Of a stretch of 64,000 bases of DNA, positions 49,628 through 60,819 are shown piece after piece. A model generated the notes under the pieces. That model had not been told where the DNA came from and searched no databases. It worked only from the letters and a program-made list of their open reading frames with translations. Position numbers and translations under genes: made by a program. Each line of letters starts with the position of its first letter. Positions within the stretch are counted from its first letter, which is position 1. Source of the DNA: Epithemia pelagica (lineage: Eukaryota > Bacillariophyta > Bacillariophyceae > Surirellales > Surirellaceae); contig OX337228.1 of NCBI GenBank assembly GCA_946965045.2, positions 3,596,001-3,660,000 on the forward strand. The letters run 5' to 3'.

Positions 49628-50893
49628 ATGAAGCTGCTTAAGAAACAAATTAGTCACAAAGATGGAGGTGGCATGGTGTTCTTGCAGCCAGAAACAGCCG
49701 AGGATCTTTGGCATGCGTACAATCTAGTTCAGGTGGGAGACGAAGTCAGATGTACAACTGTTCGGAAAGTGGTCAAGGAGTCTTCAACTGGGTCCACAAC
49801 AAGTCAGAAGAAGCGGTTAATGCTTACAATCGATGTCGGCAAAGTTGACTTTGATTCGGATGTCTTGCAGCTGCGAATATCAGGTCAAGTGACGAGCGAA
49901 AACGATGTGGTCAGAATGGGTGCTTTTCACACATTGACTGTCGAACTCAATGTTTCCTTTAGTATTGCGAAAGATGTTTGGGATCAAGTGTACTTGGATC
50001 GAATTGAGGAAGCTGTCAACCCAGACAGACAAGCAGAAATCGCTGCAGTAGTGCTTCAGATGGGTCTTGCACATGTGTGCCTTGTCACTGGTGCCCTGAC
50101 TGTCACCAAAGCTCGAATTGAAACAAACATACCAAAGAAACGCACAGGTTATACAAGTCAGCATTCCAAAGCGACAACAAAGTTTTATGAAGCAATTTAT
50201 CAGGCTATCTTACGCCATGTGGACTTTGCAAAAGTCAAAGTGGTTTTGCTTGGTTCACCTGGTTTTGTAAAAGATGATTTTTTCAAATATTTGATCCAAG
50301 AATCAGTCAAGAGGGAAGACCGAGCACTAATTGAAAACAAGCAAAAGTTCGTACTTTGTAAAGCATCTTCTGGGCACAAACACGCTCTCGAAGAAGTTTT
50401 CTCAGATCCAGCCATCATGGCGCGCATGAATGACACTAAAGTCGCCAAAGAGGTGGATGTCCTAAACAAATTCATGCGTATGATGGAGATTGATCCTGAC
50501 CGCGCGTATTATGGATATGCGCACGTGTCAAAAGCCAATGAGCAAATGGCTATTGATTCTCTTCTTGTTACAGATGAACTATTTAGGAGCTCCGGCGTTA
50601 GAACGCGAAGGCAGTATGTTGAACTGGTTGAATCCGTTCGTGAGAAAGGTGGGCAAGTGTTCATCTTCAGCTCATTGCACATATCAGGTCAGCAGCTACA
50701 ACAACTTTCAGGGGTGGCCGCTATCCTCAGATTCCCAATGCCCGATCTAGACGAATTGGAAGAAATCGCTCAATATCATGCGGACCTGTCAAATCGTGAT
50801 GCGAGTAGCAATTTCGAGGAAGACGATGATGAAGAAGAGTATGTCGACCCTGAAAGACGCATCAGAGAAGACATTGCAGACATGGGACTCTAG
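49628..50893 (+). CDS. PELO: Pelota/Dom34 ribosome-rescue factor
   Basis: Single-exon, 421 residues, starting MKLLKKQISHKDGGG as the family does. The N-terminal Sm-like domain includes DLWHAYNLVQVGDEVR. The central domain has LDRIEEAVNPDRQAEIAAV and VVLLGSPGFVKDDFF. The C-terminal eL30-like domain includes ADQ-type sequence seen here as SSLHISGQQLQQLSGVAAIL, ending in an acidic tail (EEDDDEEEY). There is no GGQ motif, as expected for Pelota rather than eRF1. With Hbs1, Pelota splits stalled or empty ribosomes in no-go and non-stop decay. It lies 160 bp downstream of the tRNA gene on the same strand. Confidence 0.93.
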   Translation: MKLLKKQISHKDGGGMVFLQPETAEDLWHAYNLVQVGDEVRCTTVRKVVKESSTGSTTSQKKRLMLTIDVGKVDFDSDVLQLRISGQVTSENDVVRMGAFHTLTVELNVSFSIAKDVWDQVYLDRIEEAVNPDRQAEIAAVVLQMGLAHVCLVTGALTVTKARIETNIPKKRTGYTSQHSKATTKFYEAIYQAILRHVDFAKVKVVLLGSPGFVKDDFFKYLIQESVKREDRALIENKQKFVLCKASSGHKHALEEVFSDPAIMARMNDTKVAKEVDVLNKFMRMMEIDPDRAYYGYAHVSKANEQMAIDSLLVTDELFRSSGVRTRRQYVELVESVREKGGQVFIFSSLHISGQQLQQLSGVAAILRFPMPDLDELEEIAQYHADLSNRDASSNFEEDDDEEEYVDPERRIREDIADMGL

Positions 50894-51246
50894 CTTCCGT
50901 TTCTGTTGCGAAAGTCAACAGAAGTTGGCCACGGAAATCTTTTTCCCTGACGAATGGAATAGGCAGAGTCTTATTCATTCTCCCACCAGCTTTTGTTGTA
51001 GTGAGGAAATCCCTTGAACCTGGTCTTAGGACCAACTCCTCCTTACCATGTCGTCGGTTTCCGGTTTCGAAAGGAGTAGAAGTATTAAGGCTTCTTGCTT
51101 TCTCGGAGACAACTACGGCTGAGATACTTGTCCTCTACTCCTGACCTACTGAGCTATGGTAGGAGTGTTCCTCTCTAGCAAAATTGTTGCAAGTTGTTGC
51201 GTAGCAAACGTAGCAAACATAAGCTTTTTCTCTTCTGAGATCTGAT
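50894..51246. other. Intergenic between Pelota and a TIR element
   Basis: Holds the 3' end of Pelota. A short gtagcaaac direct repeat lies at about 51201-51219. No gene seen. Confidence 0.5.
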
Positions 51247-52536
51247 ATTCGCCATTATTTCCCCTCCATATTGGTGAGGCGGCCAGACAAATCCCCAACC
51301 CTATCCTGTTTTCAATGTCGCCCGCCACTGCTTCAGGTAGCTCTAAGTATCTCTAATTGCCAACACCGTTACATCAAGGTCGGCTTGCGTCCTTGTTTGA
51401 GACGAATGCTCATAAATTTGGACAACCCTCTCGCTCTCGTCTGTCACAAAACCCAAAACCCTGGCAAATGCTTGACCATGACGTGAGGTAAGAACCATGG
51501 ACGGATCATGCTTGGCTGAATCACTTCTAACTTCTCACTACTGCTGCTTATTTCTAATCTTGTTGTCTCCTTTTCTTTCTTCTTACTCATCACTGCTGCA
51601 ATCTTTCCTTTTGTTTATGCATGATCCTTTGGTTTTGTCTCATGTTGTACTAGTAGACTAGGTATAAGCTGCTTATGGTCGAGTGGAATATCTTTTCCTT
51701 TCCCCTTCTTGTAATTCTTTTGTTGTTTGATTGTTGGCTGGTTTGTTACTTTCATGTCTTCTGTAGGATAGATGATTCACTATTCATATTGTAGCATCAT
51801 TCTCAATCATTTCTCAACGACCAAACATTTTGTTGTTTTTGCTTCAAGTAGATGGCTCCATCTTGCTCCTCCCACACCCTACTTTCTAATTATCAGCTCC
51901 TAGATCGAGAGTCAAACAGCGAATGATTCAATTTGTAGCTGTACAAGCTTGTAAGAGCTGCTCTGTCATGTGTTCATGGTGCAACTGAGGGTCATTGACG
52001 TGCTCCAAACAGAAAACAGATGTACAACACGAAAACAGAAGGCACTAAACTCTATAGATGGCTAGCACTTGAGTTCTATTTCTAGGAAATAAAGAAAAGA
52101 AGGTTTATAGTCTGTGGATAAATGCAATGAAAGTTTTGGGTCTCATTTCGACAGAAATGAACAATGGCAAGTAATGAGCTGCTGAACCAGAGACACAGCA
52201 GATGAGCAGACTCTCGTCCAATGAGCAGAGCAAGCAAAAGCGACAAGTGTGAGTGAGCATGTGCAATGTAATTGTCATGGCAATCCGCAATGGATTAAGC
52301 TCACCTGGAATGCCATTAATGCGATGTGCTTTGGCAAGAGAAAAGGATTGTGTGTTGTGTGCTTATCCGGCATTATGAAACAACCAACCGTCATCCACGC
52401 AGGGCCGCTTGCTGGCAGTTGGAGAGCTGGCAAAGCCACCCTGTTTGAGAGCAAGCTCTCCCTAGCACGTGTCCAGTACACGCGACCAAAATTGGTCTGG
52501 CCGCCTCACCAATATGGAGGGGAAATAATGGCGAAT
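51247..52536. mobile_element. TIR element with perfect 42-bp inverted repeats
   Basis: 51247-51288 (attcgccattatttcccctc...) and 52495-52536 are exact reverse complements over 42 bp. The 1.2-kb interior has no transposase. It shares a 34-bp block (52382-52415) with the interior of the 85-bp TIR element (2301-2334), and a tgtttgattgttggytggtt word (about 51724-51743 against 1622-1641). The TIRs themselves are unlike that element's ends, so the two seem to share interior but not ends, or the true ends lie outside those visible. Confidence 0.75.
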
Positions 52537-52750
52537 CAACTTAAGGGCGAGTCCTGCCGTTGCGTATTACAGCCCAGGAGGATATCCAGTGATAATTGAC
52601 TGAAAGTTTGTTGGGAACGACCTTTTGCCGGGATTTATGACCTAAGAAGACCACAACGCTTTCCTATTATTTTTTTATTCCGCTTATGATCCACTTTCCC
52701 ACGAAGACAAACTTAGGCCACAAATTTGCTAGAAAAGTTTCCTTTCCGCC

Positions 52751-53464
52751 ATGATGAAGCAAACCGTAATTTTCGTCCTGCTTGTAGCGTTGAACTCAGT
52801 CTCCGGGGAGATTTACAGGTTGGACAACATAATGTCAGGAAACCCAAGTTTCGAATCCGTCGACAAGACAAGTGGTCGCTCGATGGACGCAAGAAAATTA
52901 AAAATTCTGGACACTGGAACTTTGGGCAGTATCAATGCAACGACAGACACCTGCAAAGTGGTTGGTGCTGGTATTCGTTGTGACGTTCAATCAGTCATCT
53001 CTTCCGATGATGGGGACAGAGCCGACGTCAGAATTCAAGTTAATTGTCCGTTGGACTCCCAGCTTGCCTTTGATTTTCGAAGAGCTCACGGGTGCGCATG
53101 TGGAGCTGCAGTCAAGCATTTTGATGGACGCGAGAAGTTTTGTCCCTGCATAGTCTGTCCCCTTGGTTTTGGAAATTCTCCCATCTCGATTGACTGCTCC
53201 ATGAGAGAAGACCCATTTATCGTTGGCACATGCTCGTACTTGGACTGTGGCTTTGGATGCAACGGGACATGCGAGTTCAGTTGCAAGAATTCCGGGCCAA
53301 GTTGCACATTCTGCGCAAACAATCCTGGTGCTCCAACGCCGGCACCAACGGGGCCGGATGGTCCAGGTTTGCCACCATCCCTGATCCGATCACATGGAGA
53401 AGTAGTTTCCATGCCTTCTGCTGCCATGTTGTTTCTAGTGGGGGGACTCTTTTTCTTACTGTAG
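52751..53464 (+). CDS. Secreted Cys-rich protein, possibly GPI-anchored
   Basis: Single-exon, 237 residues. An N-terminal hydrophobic signal peptide (MMKQTVIFVLLVALNSVSG) is followed by a domain with about 20 cysteines, many in closely spaced pairs (CACG, CPCIVCP, CSYLDCGFGCNGTC). A Pro/Thr-rich linker (PTPAPTGPDGPGLPPS) leads to a C-terminal hydrophobic tail (AAMLFLVGGLFFLL) that ends the protein, which fits a GPI-attachment signal or a simple membrane anchor. No named family was recognised. Likely at the cell surface or in the secretory system; similar architectures are common in diatom cell-wall and surface proteins. Confidence 0.7.
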   Translation: MMKQTVIFVLLVALNSVSGEIYRLDNIMSGNPSFESVDKTSGRSMDARKLKILDTGTLGSINATTDTCKVVGAGIRCDVQSVISSDDGDRADVRIQVNCPLDSQLAFDFRRAHGCACGAAVKHFDGREKFCPCIVCPLGFGNSPISIDCSMREDPFIVGTCSYLDCGFGCNGTCEFSCKNSGPSCTFCANNPGAPTPAPTGPDGPGLPPSLIRSHGEVVSMPSAAMLFLVGGLFFLL

Positions 53465-53584
53465 CCAAACTAAATTAGCGCTATGATTACATGGGTTGTT
53501 ATTTTTATCTCCTTGAGGGAACTCAAAAACAAGGTATAAACAGGATAATCCCAATCCGATCAAGTTAGTCATGTCTTGGTTAGC

Positions 53585-55865
53585 TCAACTTTCCCTCCAT
53601 AGCTGAGATGATGTATTGGGTGGAACTGGAAGAACCATCAAATCCCACGCAGCCGCAACGTGAGCCTCGTCAAGGCCCGATGCAGCAACCGCTATTTTCT
53701 CAATTCGCATCATAATTGATAAGCTCTCGACGGACGCGTCACCTTTGTATCGGGAGGAGAAATGATTCAAAACAAGACTTCGAGCCTTGACTTTTTTCGC
53801 GAAAAAGCCAGCAATTTGTGGAGTAGAGTGACCATGAACCATGGCATCGTGGGTGACAGACCTTAGATTCGTGTCGCGGTCAATACCTGCGAGGAAGCAG
53901 TTGGTGGATTCGTGTACAACAACATCAGCATGCTCGGCTAACTTGACAAGAGACCGACTGCTGCATGTGTCTCCACATATAACAACTTTGCGACCTTGTT
54001 TCGGAGGTTCCACTGCCTCTTCTTGTGTGACAACGGACCCGTCTGGAAACGTGAAAGAGCTCCCAGGAGCAAGGTTCTTTATAACAGCCATAGCTTTCAT
54101 TGGGACTTTGAAACCTGCATCACGCAGAGCAGCAACATTACGTAGAACAATAGGTTCAACGAGTTCATTCCTTAGACGACCCGGGCGAGGCTGTTCTTCT
54201 ACCACATATCCCACGCATGGAATACTATGGCTCATGGGGGCCGCGTAAACCTTGACATCGTCTTCATCTTCGACTTCCCACACCGGGGCTCCATCGGACG
54301 ACAATGGATGGTCGAAAATAGGGAGAATGTTTCTACCGCCATCAATCTCACCATATGCCTTTGATGAGTCCAGTTGTATTTGATTTGCTACTGTAATCCA
54401 GCTCTCGTTGTCCTCTCCAGCGAGCCCCTTTCTTTCCCATGCTTTGTTTTTCAGTCCTCTGAAAAAGTACCGTCGCCCACGCGAAGAGAGGTCCCATTCC
54501 GGTGCCATCGGTACACCTATTATCTCGTGTACTCTGTACGGAGGCACTATGCGACTCACTGAGTAGCGGATGGCAACTCTTAGCCACATGCGGAGTCCCT
54601 CTGGGCCATATATCTCCACAGGTGGGCTATCTCGGTCACGGTGCTGTCCCATAAGACAAAGCAAACCGGGTAGACCGAAGGAGTGGTCTTTCTCGGTTAA
54701 TGAAATGGTACAAATTTATCAGAGAAAATGGACGACCAAAGGCAGGCCGAATGTAGTTCTCGAACGTACCTCCATGAGCATGTGTCAAAAAAATCTTTGT
54801 TATCTTGCTCGGCCTCACGGAAGGAGTCTGTTGTATTTGTAACTAAGAGGGTCGCGAAGAAGGTGGAGTTAGAAGAGTACTACATTCCCATCAAGATACC
54901 ACGTACTAGCACAATGGATTGGCATCAGATGAAGAACGCAAGATGAGAAACGTCATGGTGCACTGAGAACAAGTAGCACACTTGGACGGGTGCCAGCATC
55001 TGTTTTTCCTCATTTGCCTCGATATTCAGTGGTGCCTTGACTCTTGACAACGTACCTGCGTACATTCGCCGACATCGAAAATCCAAGTACCACCTTGAAA
55101 TCCATCAACGCTTTCCCACCGGTTTTTGTCCGGGCTCCAAATCGCCGACCTTCGGCGCCAATTGAGTCTCAAGGCCGTACAGGACACGCCACGGGTGGAA
55201 CCAGGGGTACAGCTCGCGGTACCCACAAAGATCAACTCCATATCCGCATTGGTTGTATTCAGCTCCGAGAGCATGGGATGATGGATCTGTCGCATGTCAT
55301 TTGCAGGAGAAGTGTAGTTGGTCACTGGAGCGTCTTTAAGAGGAGGGTATCTGCGAAGGACGTTCTCGAAGGCTGTGGCTTTCTGAGAAGGTGGCTTATT
55401 GCCTTGGCTAGATGATGTCAGTCTGTCATCGTTTAGATCATTTGAGTATAAGCCGTGACTCACGGTGGCATCAGTCGGAGGCATTCCTAATGGAGTTTTA
55501 CGTTCTGGTTCATCAATCGACTGCGTTCTTGGAGACCGATATCCGTTCAATAATCCAGCTGTTGAAGAGCTTTCCAGAAAGTTTATGAGATCCTGCTTCT
55601 TCTTGAGCTTTGACAACACCCCTCTTTGTTTGACAGATCCCTTCACCAACTCGCGTAGTTCCTTTACGGTTAGGGAATCCAATGAAGCTCGAACAGAGGT
55701 CTGTCGGTGTGTTAAACGACCCCCCGGTGCTGGTGGAGCAAAGGCCAACGAAAACGACGAAAGAGCGCAGAGCGTGAGCGCTACAAAGATGCATCTCCCA
55801 GCCAACCCAAAAGAACTGTTGACCCATTGTCGATTCCTTGGTTTCAGGACAAGTGGCTTTCTCAT
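53585..55865 (-). CDS. Plastid-targeted tRNase Z with an N-terminal SAP-like segment
   Basis: Three exons: 55865-55056, 54842-54770 and 54687-53585, with introns of 213 and 82 nt. The second intron falls inside the HxHxDH motif, which reads THAHGDHSFGLPG after joining. The product is 661 residues. A signal helix ending SLAFAPPAPGG marks plastid import. Residues ~62-98 (SLTVKELRELVKG ... QDLINFLES) resemble a SAP motif. The metallo-beta-lactamase fold begins at MELIFVGTASCTPGSTRG, then FDVGECTQ. The C-terminal metal ligands are in HGHSTPQIAGFF, LVLNHFSSRY and GDTCSS. tRNase Z cuts the 3' trailer of pre-tRNAs. Confidence 0.88.
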
Positions 55866-56365
55866 GCTACATCATGGTCCATCATCTATCAGGATTGATG
55901 TGTGGACGAGATCTCGGTCGGCGAATTCTGATTTCTGATGTGTTTGGGTCGGGTAGGACGACAGCAAGACGTCGCCCACCATGGTGCGACCGCAATTTCG
56001 ACGTGTCCCGCGCTTACGCTTTTTTCGCACTCGCCCCCGCCAACGACAACGGGTACCTGGCATGGAAATCTCAGCGTTACCATCAGATATCCTTTCAAAA
56101 TGTTGTTATATTATGTTTACCAGAAGCGATGAGTCGTAGCTCCAAATACTCTCTTAGAGTGTATCCAAATTCCAAATCCCGAGAAGCATAGAAAAAACCA
56201 GAGTGGAAATCCAACTGTCCAGATAGCTATACAAAAATTCAGAGTGGCGCAAAGCTGGGTATTCGCGTTTTCCCAAAATACTTTTAACAAAAACTAGGAG
56301 TAAAAGGCAAGCGCGAAAACAACAGCACTATTGTAGAGCCTTTCGCATAAGTCCAAAGTTACACC
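55866..56365. other. Divergent promoter tRNase Z / HMGR
   Basis: 500 bp between the two start codons. No gene seen; regulatory elements are presumed but none is recognisable. Confidence 0.5.
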
Positions 56366-58328
56366 ATGGACGTTGCAATGACAATGGAAATGCGGTTTGC
56401 CGCTGTGGTAAATGAACTGAACAGCATTTCGTCAACGCAGCTCTACATTCTCATTGTTATTGTCACTTGTCTGATCAGCACAATTCTTCTTGGAAGCGCT
56501 GAGCAACAACAACCAGTATCGGCAGGGGCACTGGAAATGACAGCCAGTGCTGCTGCCAACGAAGCAGCAGTAACCAAGACTAGTCTGCCGAAAGATAAAA
56601 ACAGTCCTCCGGAACCAAGGTGGTATATTTTCCGGATGTTCAACTATGCGATGCTTGTTGCATTTGCGGCCTCCGTTGCTTCCTTTTTCTGGAACTACGC
56701 GTCTTACACCGTTGATTCGGGTGTGTTGCTAAGGTTTCTTGTTGGTTGGTCTGTATGCCTCCTTTATTTTTTGGGATTCTTTGGAGTTTCCTTTGTCCAC
56801 GATGTTGTTGGTGCACCCCAGACCGACTCCCCGATGATTCAGCTCAACGCTGAAGAGATGGCCGCACGAGCAGTGTAAGTGTACCGTGTTCTCTTAGGTG
56901 ATGTTTTCTCCCCAGAAGGCAGAGGCTTATTTATCGGGATTTACTCTTGTTTCTTGTTTCAGGAAACCTCATATTGCGAAGAAGGTTGTGGTAGAGGCAC
57001 CGTCCCCTAAGGATGTTCCAGTGTGCAGTGACCCGTCATCATTCAACCAGACAAAGGCGATACAACCGCCCAGCCAACTTGAGGAGATGAATGACGCGCA
57101 AGTTGCCAGCCTGGTACTTGGCGGTCAAATGAAAGATCACGAGCTTGAAAAACGCTTGGATGCTCACCGTGCCGTTGCGGTTCGCCGTTTGGTGGTGCAA
57201 GAGAAGTTGGCCGCGGTTGGAAATGATGCATTTTCTCTGCAAGATTTGCCATCACAGCCAAGCCTCGACTACTCTCGAGTTCACGGTGCGAACTGTGAGA
57301 TTGTTGTGGGCTATGTGCCGATTCCAGTAGGTCTTGTTGGTCCCCTCCGGGTTAATGACATGTCAGTTTATGTGCCCATGGCAACTACTGAAGGCTGCTT
57401 GGTCGCTAGCACCAATCGAGGTTGCAAGGCCATTTCGGTGCTTGGAGCGAGCGCAATGATCGTCCGCGACGGAATCACACGGGCTCCGTGCGTGCGTTTA
57501 CCATCTGCCATGGAAGCTGCTCGTCTTAAGCTTTGGTGTGAGAACCCTGACAACTTTGCTCTTCTCAAGGCCGCTTTCGAGAAAACAACTTCTTTTGGCA
57601 AGCTCAAATCGTGCAGCCCAACTGTTGCTGGACGTAATGCTTACCTTCGATTGGTGTGTTTTTCTGGTGACGCCATGGGGATGAATATGGTATCCAAAGG
57701 ATCTTTGGCAGTTATTGAGTTGCTTAAGACCCAGTTCCCTCAACTTCAACTGGTTGCGCTTTCTGGTAACATGTGTACGGACAAGAAGGCCGCGGCCACC
57801 AACTGGCTTGAAGGACGAGGAAAGAGCGTAGTGGTGGAAGCAACCATTCCCAAGGAAGTCGTACAAAAGACGTTGAAAACAACCGTGAAAGCCATTGTTG
57901 AGACCAACATCAACAAGAACTTGATTGGCTCCGCCATGGCCGGGACAATTGGTGGTTTCAATGCTCACGCAGCAAATATTGTAACAGCAGTATTCCTTGC
58001 TACTGGACAAGATCCTGCCCAAAATGTTGAGAGTAGCAATTGCATTACTCTTTCGGAAGAAACAGACTCACATGACTTACACATGTCTGTCACCATGCCG
58101 AGTATCGAAGTCGGAACTGTCGGTGGAGGAACCACTCTTCCGGCTCAAGCCGCTTGTCTGCGGGCAATGGGTTGTCAAGGCGGAGATCGGGAGAATCCCG
58201 GTAAGAATGCTCAACGCCTGGCCCTTATCATCGCATCGGCAGTCATGGCTGGTGAACTCTCTCTCATTGCCGCCCTAGCCGCCAACACCCTTGTCCAAGC
58301 ACATATGACACACAACAGGAAAAAATAG
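56366..58328 (+). CDS. HMGR: HMG-CoA reductase (class I)
   Basis: Two exons, 56366-56874 and 56963-58328, joined through an 88-nt intron (phase 2): 624 residues. The N-terminal region has three likely membrane helices (LYILIVIVTCLISTILL, AMLVAFAASVASFFWNY, LVGWSVCLLYFLGFFGV), as expected for ER anchoring with few spans. The catalytic domain is complete: VGYVPIPVGLVGPL, the Glu in TTEGCLVASTNRGC, Asp in GDAMGMNMVSKG, Lys in MCTDKKAAATNW, then GTIGGFNAHAANIVTA and VESSNCITL, and the C-terminal His in AHMTHNRKK. It reduces HMG-CoA to mevalonate with two NADPH, the committed step of the cytosolic isoprenoid pathway that supplies sterols in diatoms. No sterol-sensing domain is evident. Confidence 0.95.
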
Positions 58329-58852
58329 AATTATGTGGTCTATTCTTATGCTGTTCTGAACCAGGATTATGTCCCCTTGTGATTAAAATTGTTGTTGAAA
58401 GTACTTCTACCCATTAGTTGGTCGAAATGTGAACCTTCTTTTTTCCAAAGGCTTTGTGGGAGGTAATCTGGCACGGGATCGGGACATCTAGCTAGGGTGC
58501 TCGGCGTTGGTTGTCTCCAGCCCGAGTCAGCAGAAACAACAAGTGCCAAGGTATCATGGCTAATGGCCACAGTCGTAGTACCTAATAGGATTAGGTCATA
58601 TTTCAAGTCATGTCCTCGGTGTGTTGGTTACCACATGTTGTGAAGAGCCGTGTGCCGTGTCCCGCTTCCCCCACACGGCAAAAAAACCTGAACGCATCCG
58701 CGACTGTTTCTGGCTGCGTGGCCGTGGGTTCGCGTTCCTGACCATCCAACAGTCCAACGTCGTCCATCCGAACACAAAGACGGAATCGTCGGCACACAAC
58801 ACGATCTTTCTGAGGGGTACAAATTAGATACCTCTCGAAGCTCGATCCGAAG
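58329..58852. other. Intergenic between HMGR and the class II aldolase-like gene
   Basis: Contains the HMGR 3' end and the promoter of the next plus-strand gene. No gene seen. Confidence 0.5.
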
Positions 58853-59638
58853 ATGACAACTCGAACAAGCGAAGCTCTGACTGGATTCCTTGTTGGTGCG
58901 GCTTGTAGCCTCTCCGCTGTTTGGATTTTGAACCGAACGAAGAAGTCGAGCAAACCAGCCTACGATGAAGATGATGAAGAACAGAGAATGAGGGTTGAGC
59001 TTAGTGAGGCGTACCGAATCACTCGAGAGTTCAACATGGACGAGCTCGTCTGGAATCACCTGTCGGTACTTCTTTCAGATGGCTCGTTTCTCATCACTCC
59101 TGGTAGTCGGATGTTCGATGATATCGGTCCAGAAGACCTGGTTAAGAGCTCGGGCAATATCACAGCGGACATTATCCATGATGCAGTGTATAAAACAAGG
59201 CCGGATGTAAAGGCAATTGTTCATTTGCACACTCCAGCAACTGTTGCGGTGTCGTGTCTGGAAATGGGATTTGTACCCTTAGCCCAGGAGGCGGCCCCCT
59301 TTGTTGGTCGCGTATCTCGTCATCCCTGGCATGGTGTGAGCAATGATGTTGAAGAGCAAGAAATTATTGGAAAGGCCGTGAAGGACCCAAATGTGAACAC
59401 ATTGCTCATGGAAAACCACGGATTCTGCACCTTTGGAAGAACTCTTGGAGAAGCCTGGGTATTGGCATATTACTTCGACAAGTCTTGTCAGACGCAGCTC
59501 AATTGTCTCCAGACAGGACAGAAAATCAACTATCCTAGCGAGACGGTGTTGTCGCACGCTGCCGAACAGTCTATTTTGCCCGATTTCCTACCTGGTAACT
59601 GCGAATGGGATGCCCTTCGACACATGTTGAGTCGGTAA
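58853..59638 (+). CDS. Class II aldolase/adducin-like protein with membrane anchor
   Basis: Single-exon, 261 residues. An N-terminal hydrophobic helix (ALTGFLVGAACSLSAVWIL) is followed by an acidic linker. The class II aldolase/adducin domain comes next: NHLSVLLSDGSFLITPG, GPEDLVKSSGNI, the HLH metal pair in IVHLHTPATVAVSC, and the later metal His in MENHGFCTFG. The zinc ligands appear intact, so enzymatic activity is possible. Known members include fuculose-, rhamnulose- and methylthioribulose-phosphate enzymes. Without finer comparison the substrate cannot be named. The helix could be an ER or plastid-membrane anchor or an uncleaved targeting signal. Confidence 0.85.
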   Translation: MTTRTSEALTGFLVGAACSLSAVWILNRTKKSSKPAYDEDDEEQRMRVELSEAYRITREFNMDELVWNHLSVLLSDGSFLITPGSRMFDDIGPEDLVKSSGNITADIIHDAVYKTRPDVKAIVHLHTPATVAVSCLEMGFVPLAQEAAPFVGRVSRHPWHGVSNDVEEQEIIGKAVKDPNVNTLLMENHGFCTFGRTLGEAWVLAYYFDKSCQTQLNCLQTGQKINYPSETVLSHAAEQSILPDFLPGNCEWDALRHMLSR

Positions 59639-59836
59639 AAAGTAGCAGAAAGTGAAATCACAGGAGCAGAAATGAAACATAAAATTCTAAACCATGAAAG
59701 CGGTAGAAAGATGAGCTAAAAGCAATTCAGGTTTAACAATTCATACATCCTTATTATGTAGAGCGTAATGCAACGCAAAGTCGAAGTAGATTCAACCTAG
59801 AAGAACGGCATCTCATCGGGCCGTAAAGATAGGAAC

Positions 59837-60819
59837 CTAATAAACACTACCATCCATGCGAGCAGTGAAGATTCCCCAAGCGAAGACTTTGTATTCCCTC
59901 TGGATTGTCACACGACTGGTCAGGGACGACATCCATTTGGCGAGGTACTCTTCGGAGCATCCCTCTGACATCATGGCATCACGGTGCTTATTGATTTGGT
60001 CAACCATAGCCTGAAAGTAGCATACAAGATGGGGACTGAAGTCGAGAAAAGACGCCTGCAAGAATCCTGCGTCCTTGAGCTCTGACAGATATTCTGTTGG
60101 GCGCGCCATTTTCGTCGTCGCATTCCTGTCCGTGAAGTCTTTCAAGACCTTCTCGTCGGCGCCTTCGGCACCCATAATGTCCGTGAAAACCAAAGCTCCA
60201 CCAGGCTTGAGTACACGAGCCAGTTCTTTCAGGATAGCGGGTTTGCTGGCGGCATGGCAAAGAACCTCGCACGAAATGACGTGAGTGAACATGTCGGTCC
60301 AGTCCTCTGGCAAACCGTCGTTGAAGTTCAAAAGCTTAACATCCACCAATTCTCCGACACCCAGCTTCGCTGCTTCCTCCAGGTTCATTCTGTTCTGTTC
60401 GGGGGAAATGTTCGCCCCCAAGACTTTGCATCCAAATCGTTTCGCGATTTCGTGCGAGATGCCGCCATGACCAGATCCCAAATCAAGTACGTAGCTATCT
60501 TTTGTCACAGGGAATGTCCAGTCCATAGAAGTTAACAGCCTTTCATTCGTAGCCTTAGAAGCTTCGTAGACTGTATCGCTCTCTTTTCGGAAGCAACCAT
60601 AATGAATGTCGAAGCCTCCACCACCCATGACGTACTTGTAGAAAACACGGGCATGTTCCTCGTCATCTACGCAAAAGAATGATACTCAGTTCAGTGCATT
60701 CAGACTACCGCTATTCCAACGACCAACTTTTACTTACATTGCTCCACGACTTTATCAGCAACCTCCGTCTCGGCGAACTGCTTGTCCTTGAAATCTCCTT
60801 TATCAGCTGTCGACGGCAT
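59837..60819 (-). CDS. SAM-dependent methyltransferase of the sarcosine/dimethylglycine type
   Basis: Two exons, 60819-60738 and 60666-59837, with a 71-nt intron (phase 1): 303 residues. Start taken at the ATG of MPSTADKGDFKDK. The pattern EEHARVFYKYVMGGGGFDIH near the start recalls the GGEDIH region of sarcosine/dimethylglycine methyltransferases. SAM motif I is VLDLGSGHGG, followed by GANISPEQN, then VISCEVLCHA and RVLKPGGALVFTDIM. In bacteria and algae relatives make glycine betaine. A diatom relative has been reported as the S-methyltransferase of DMSP synthesis. Which of these applies cannot be decided from sequence alone. No transit signal seen, so probably cytosolic. Confidence 0.85.
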
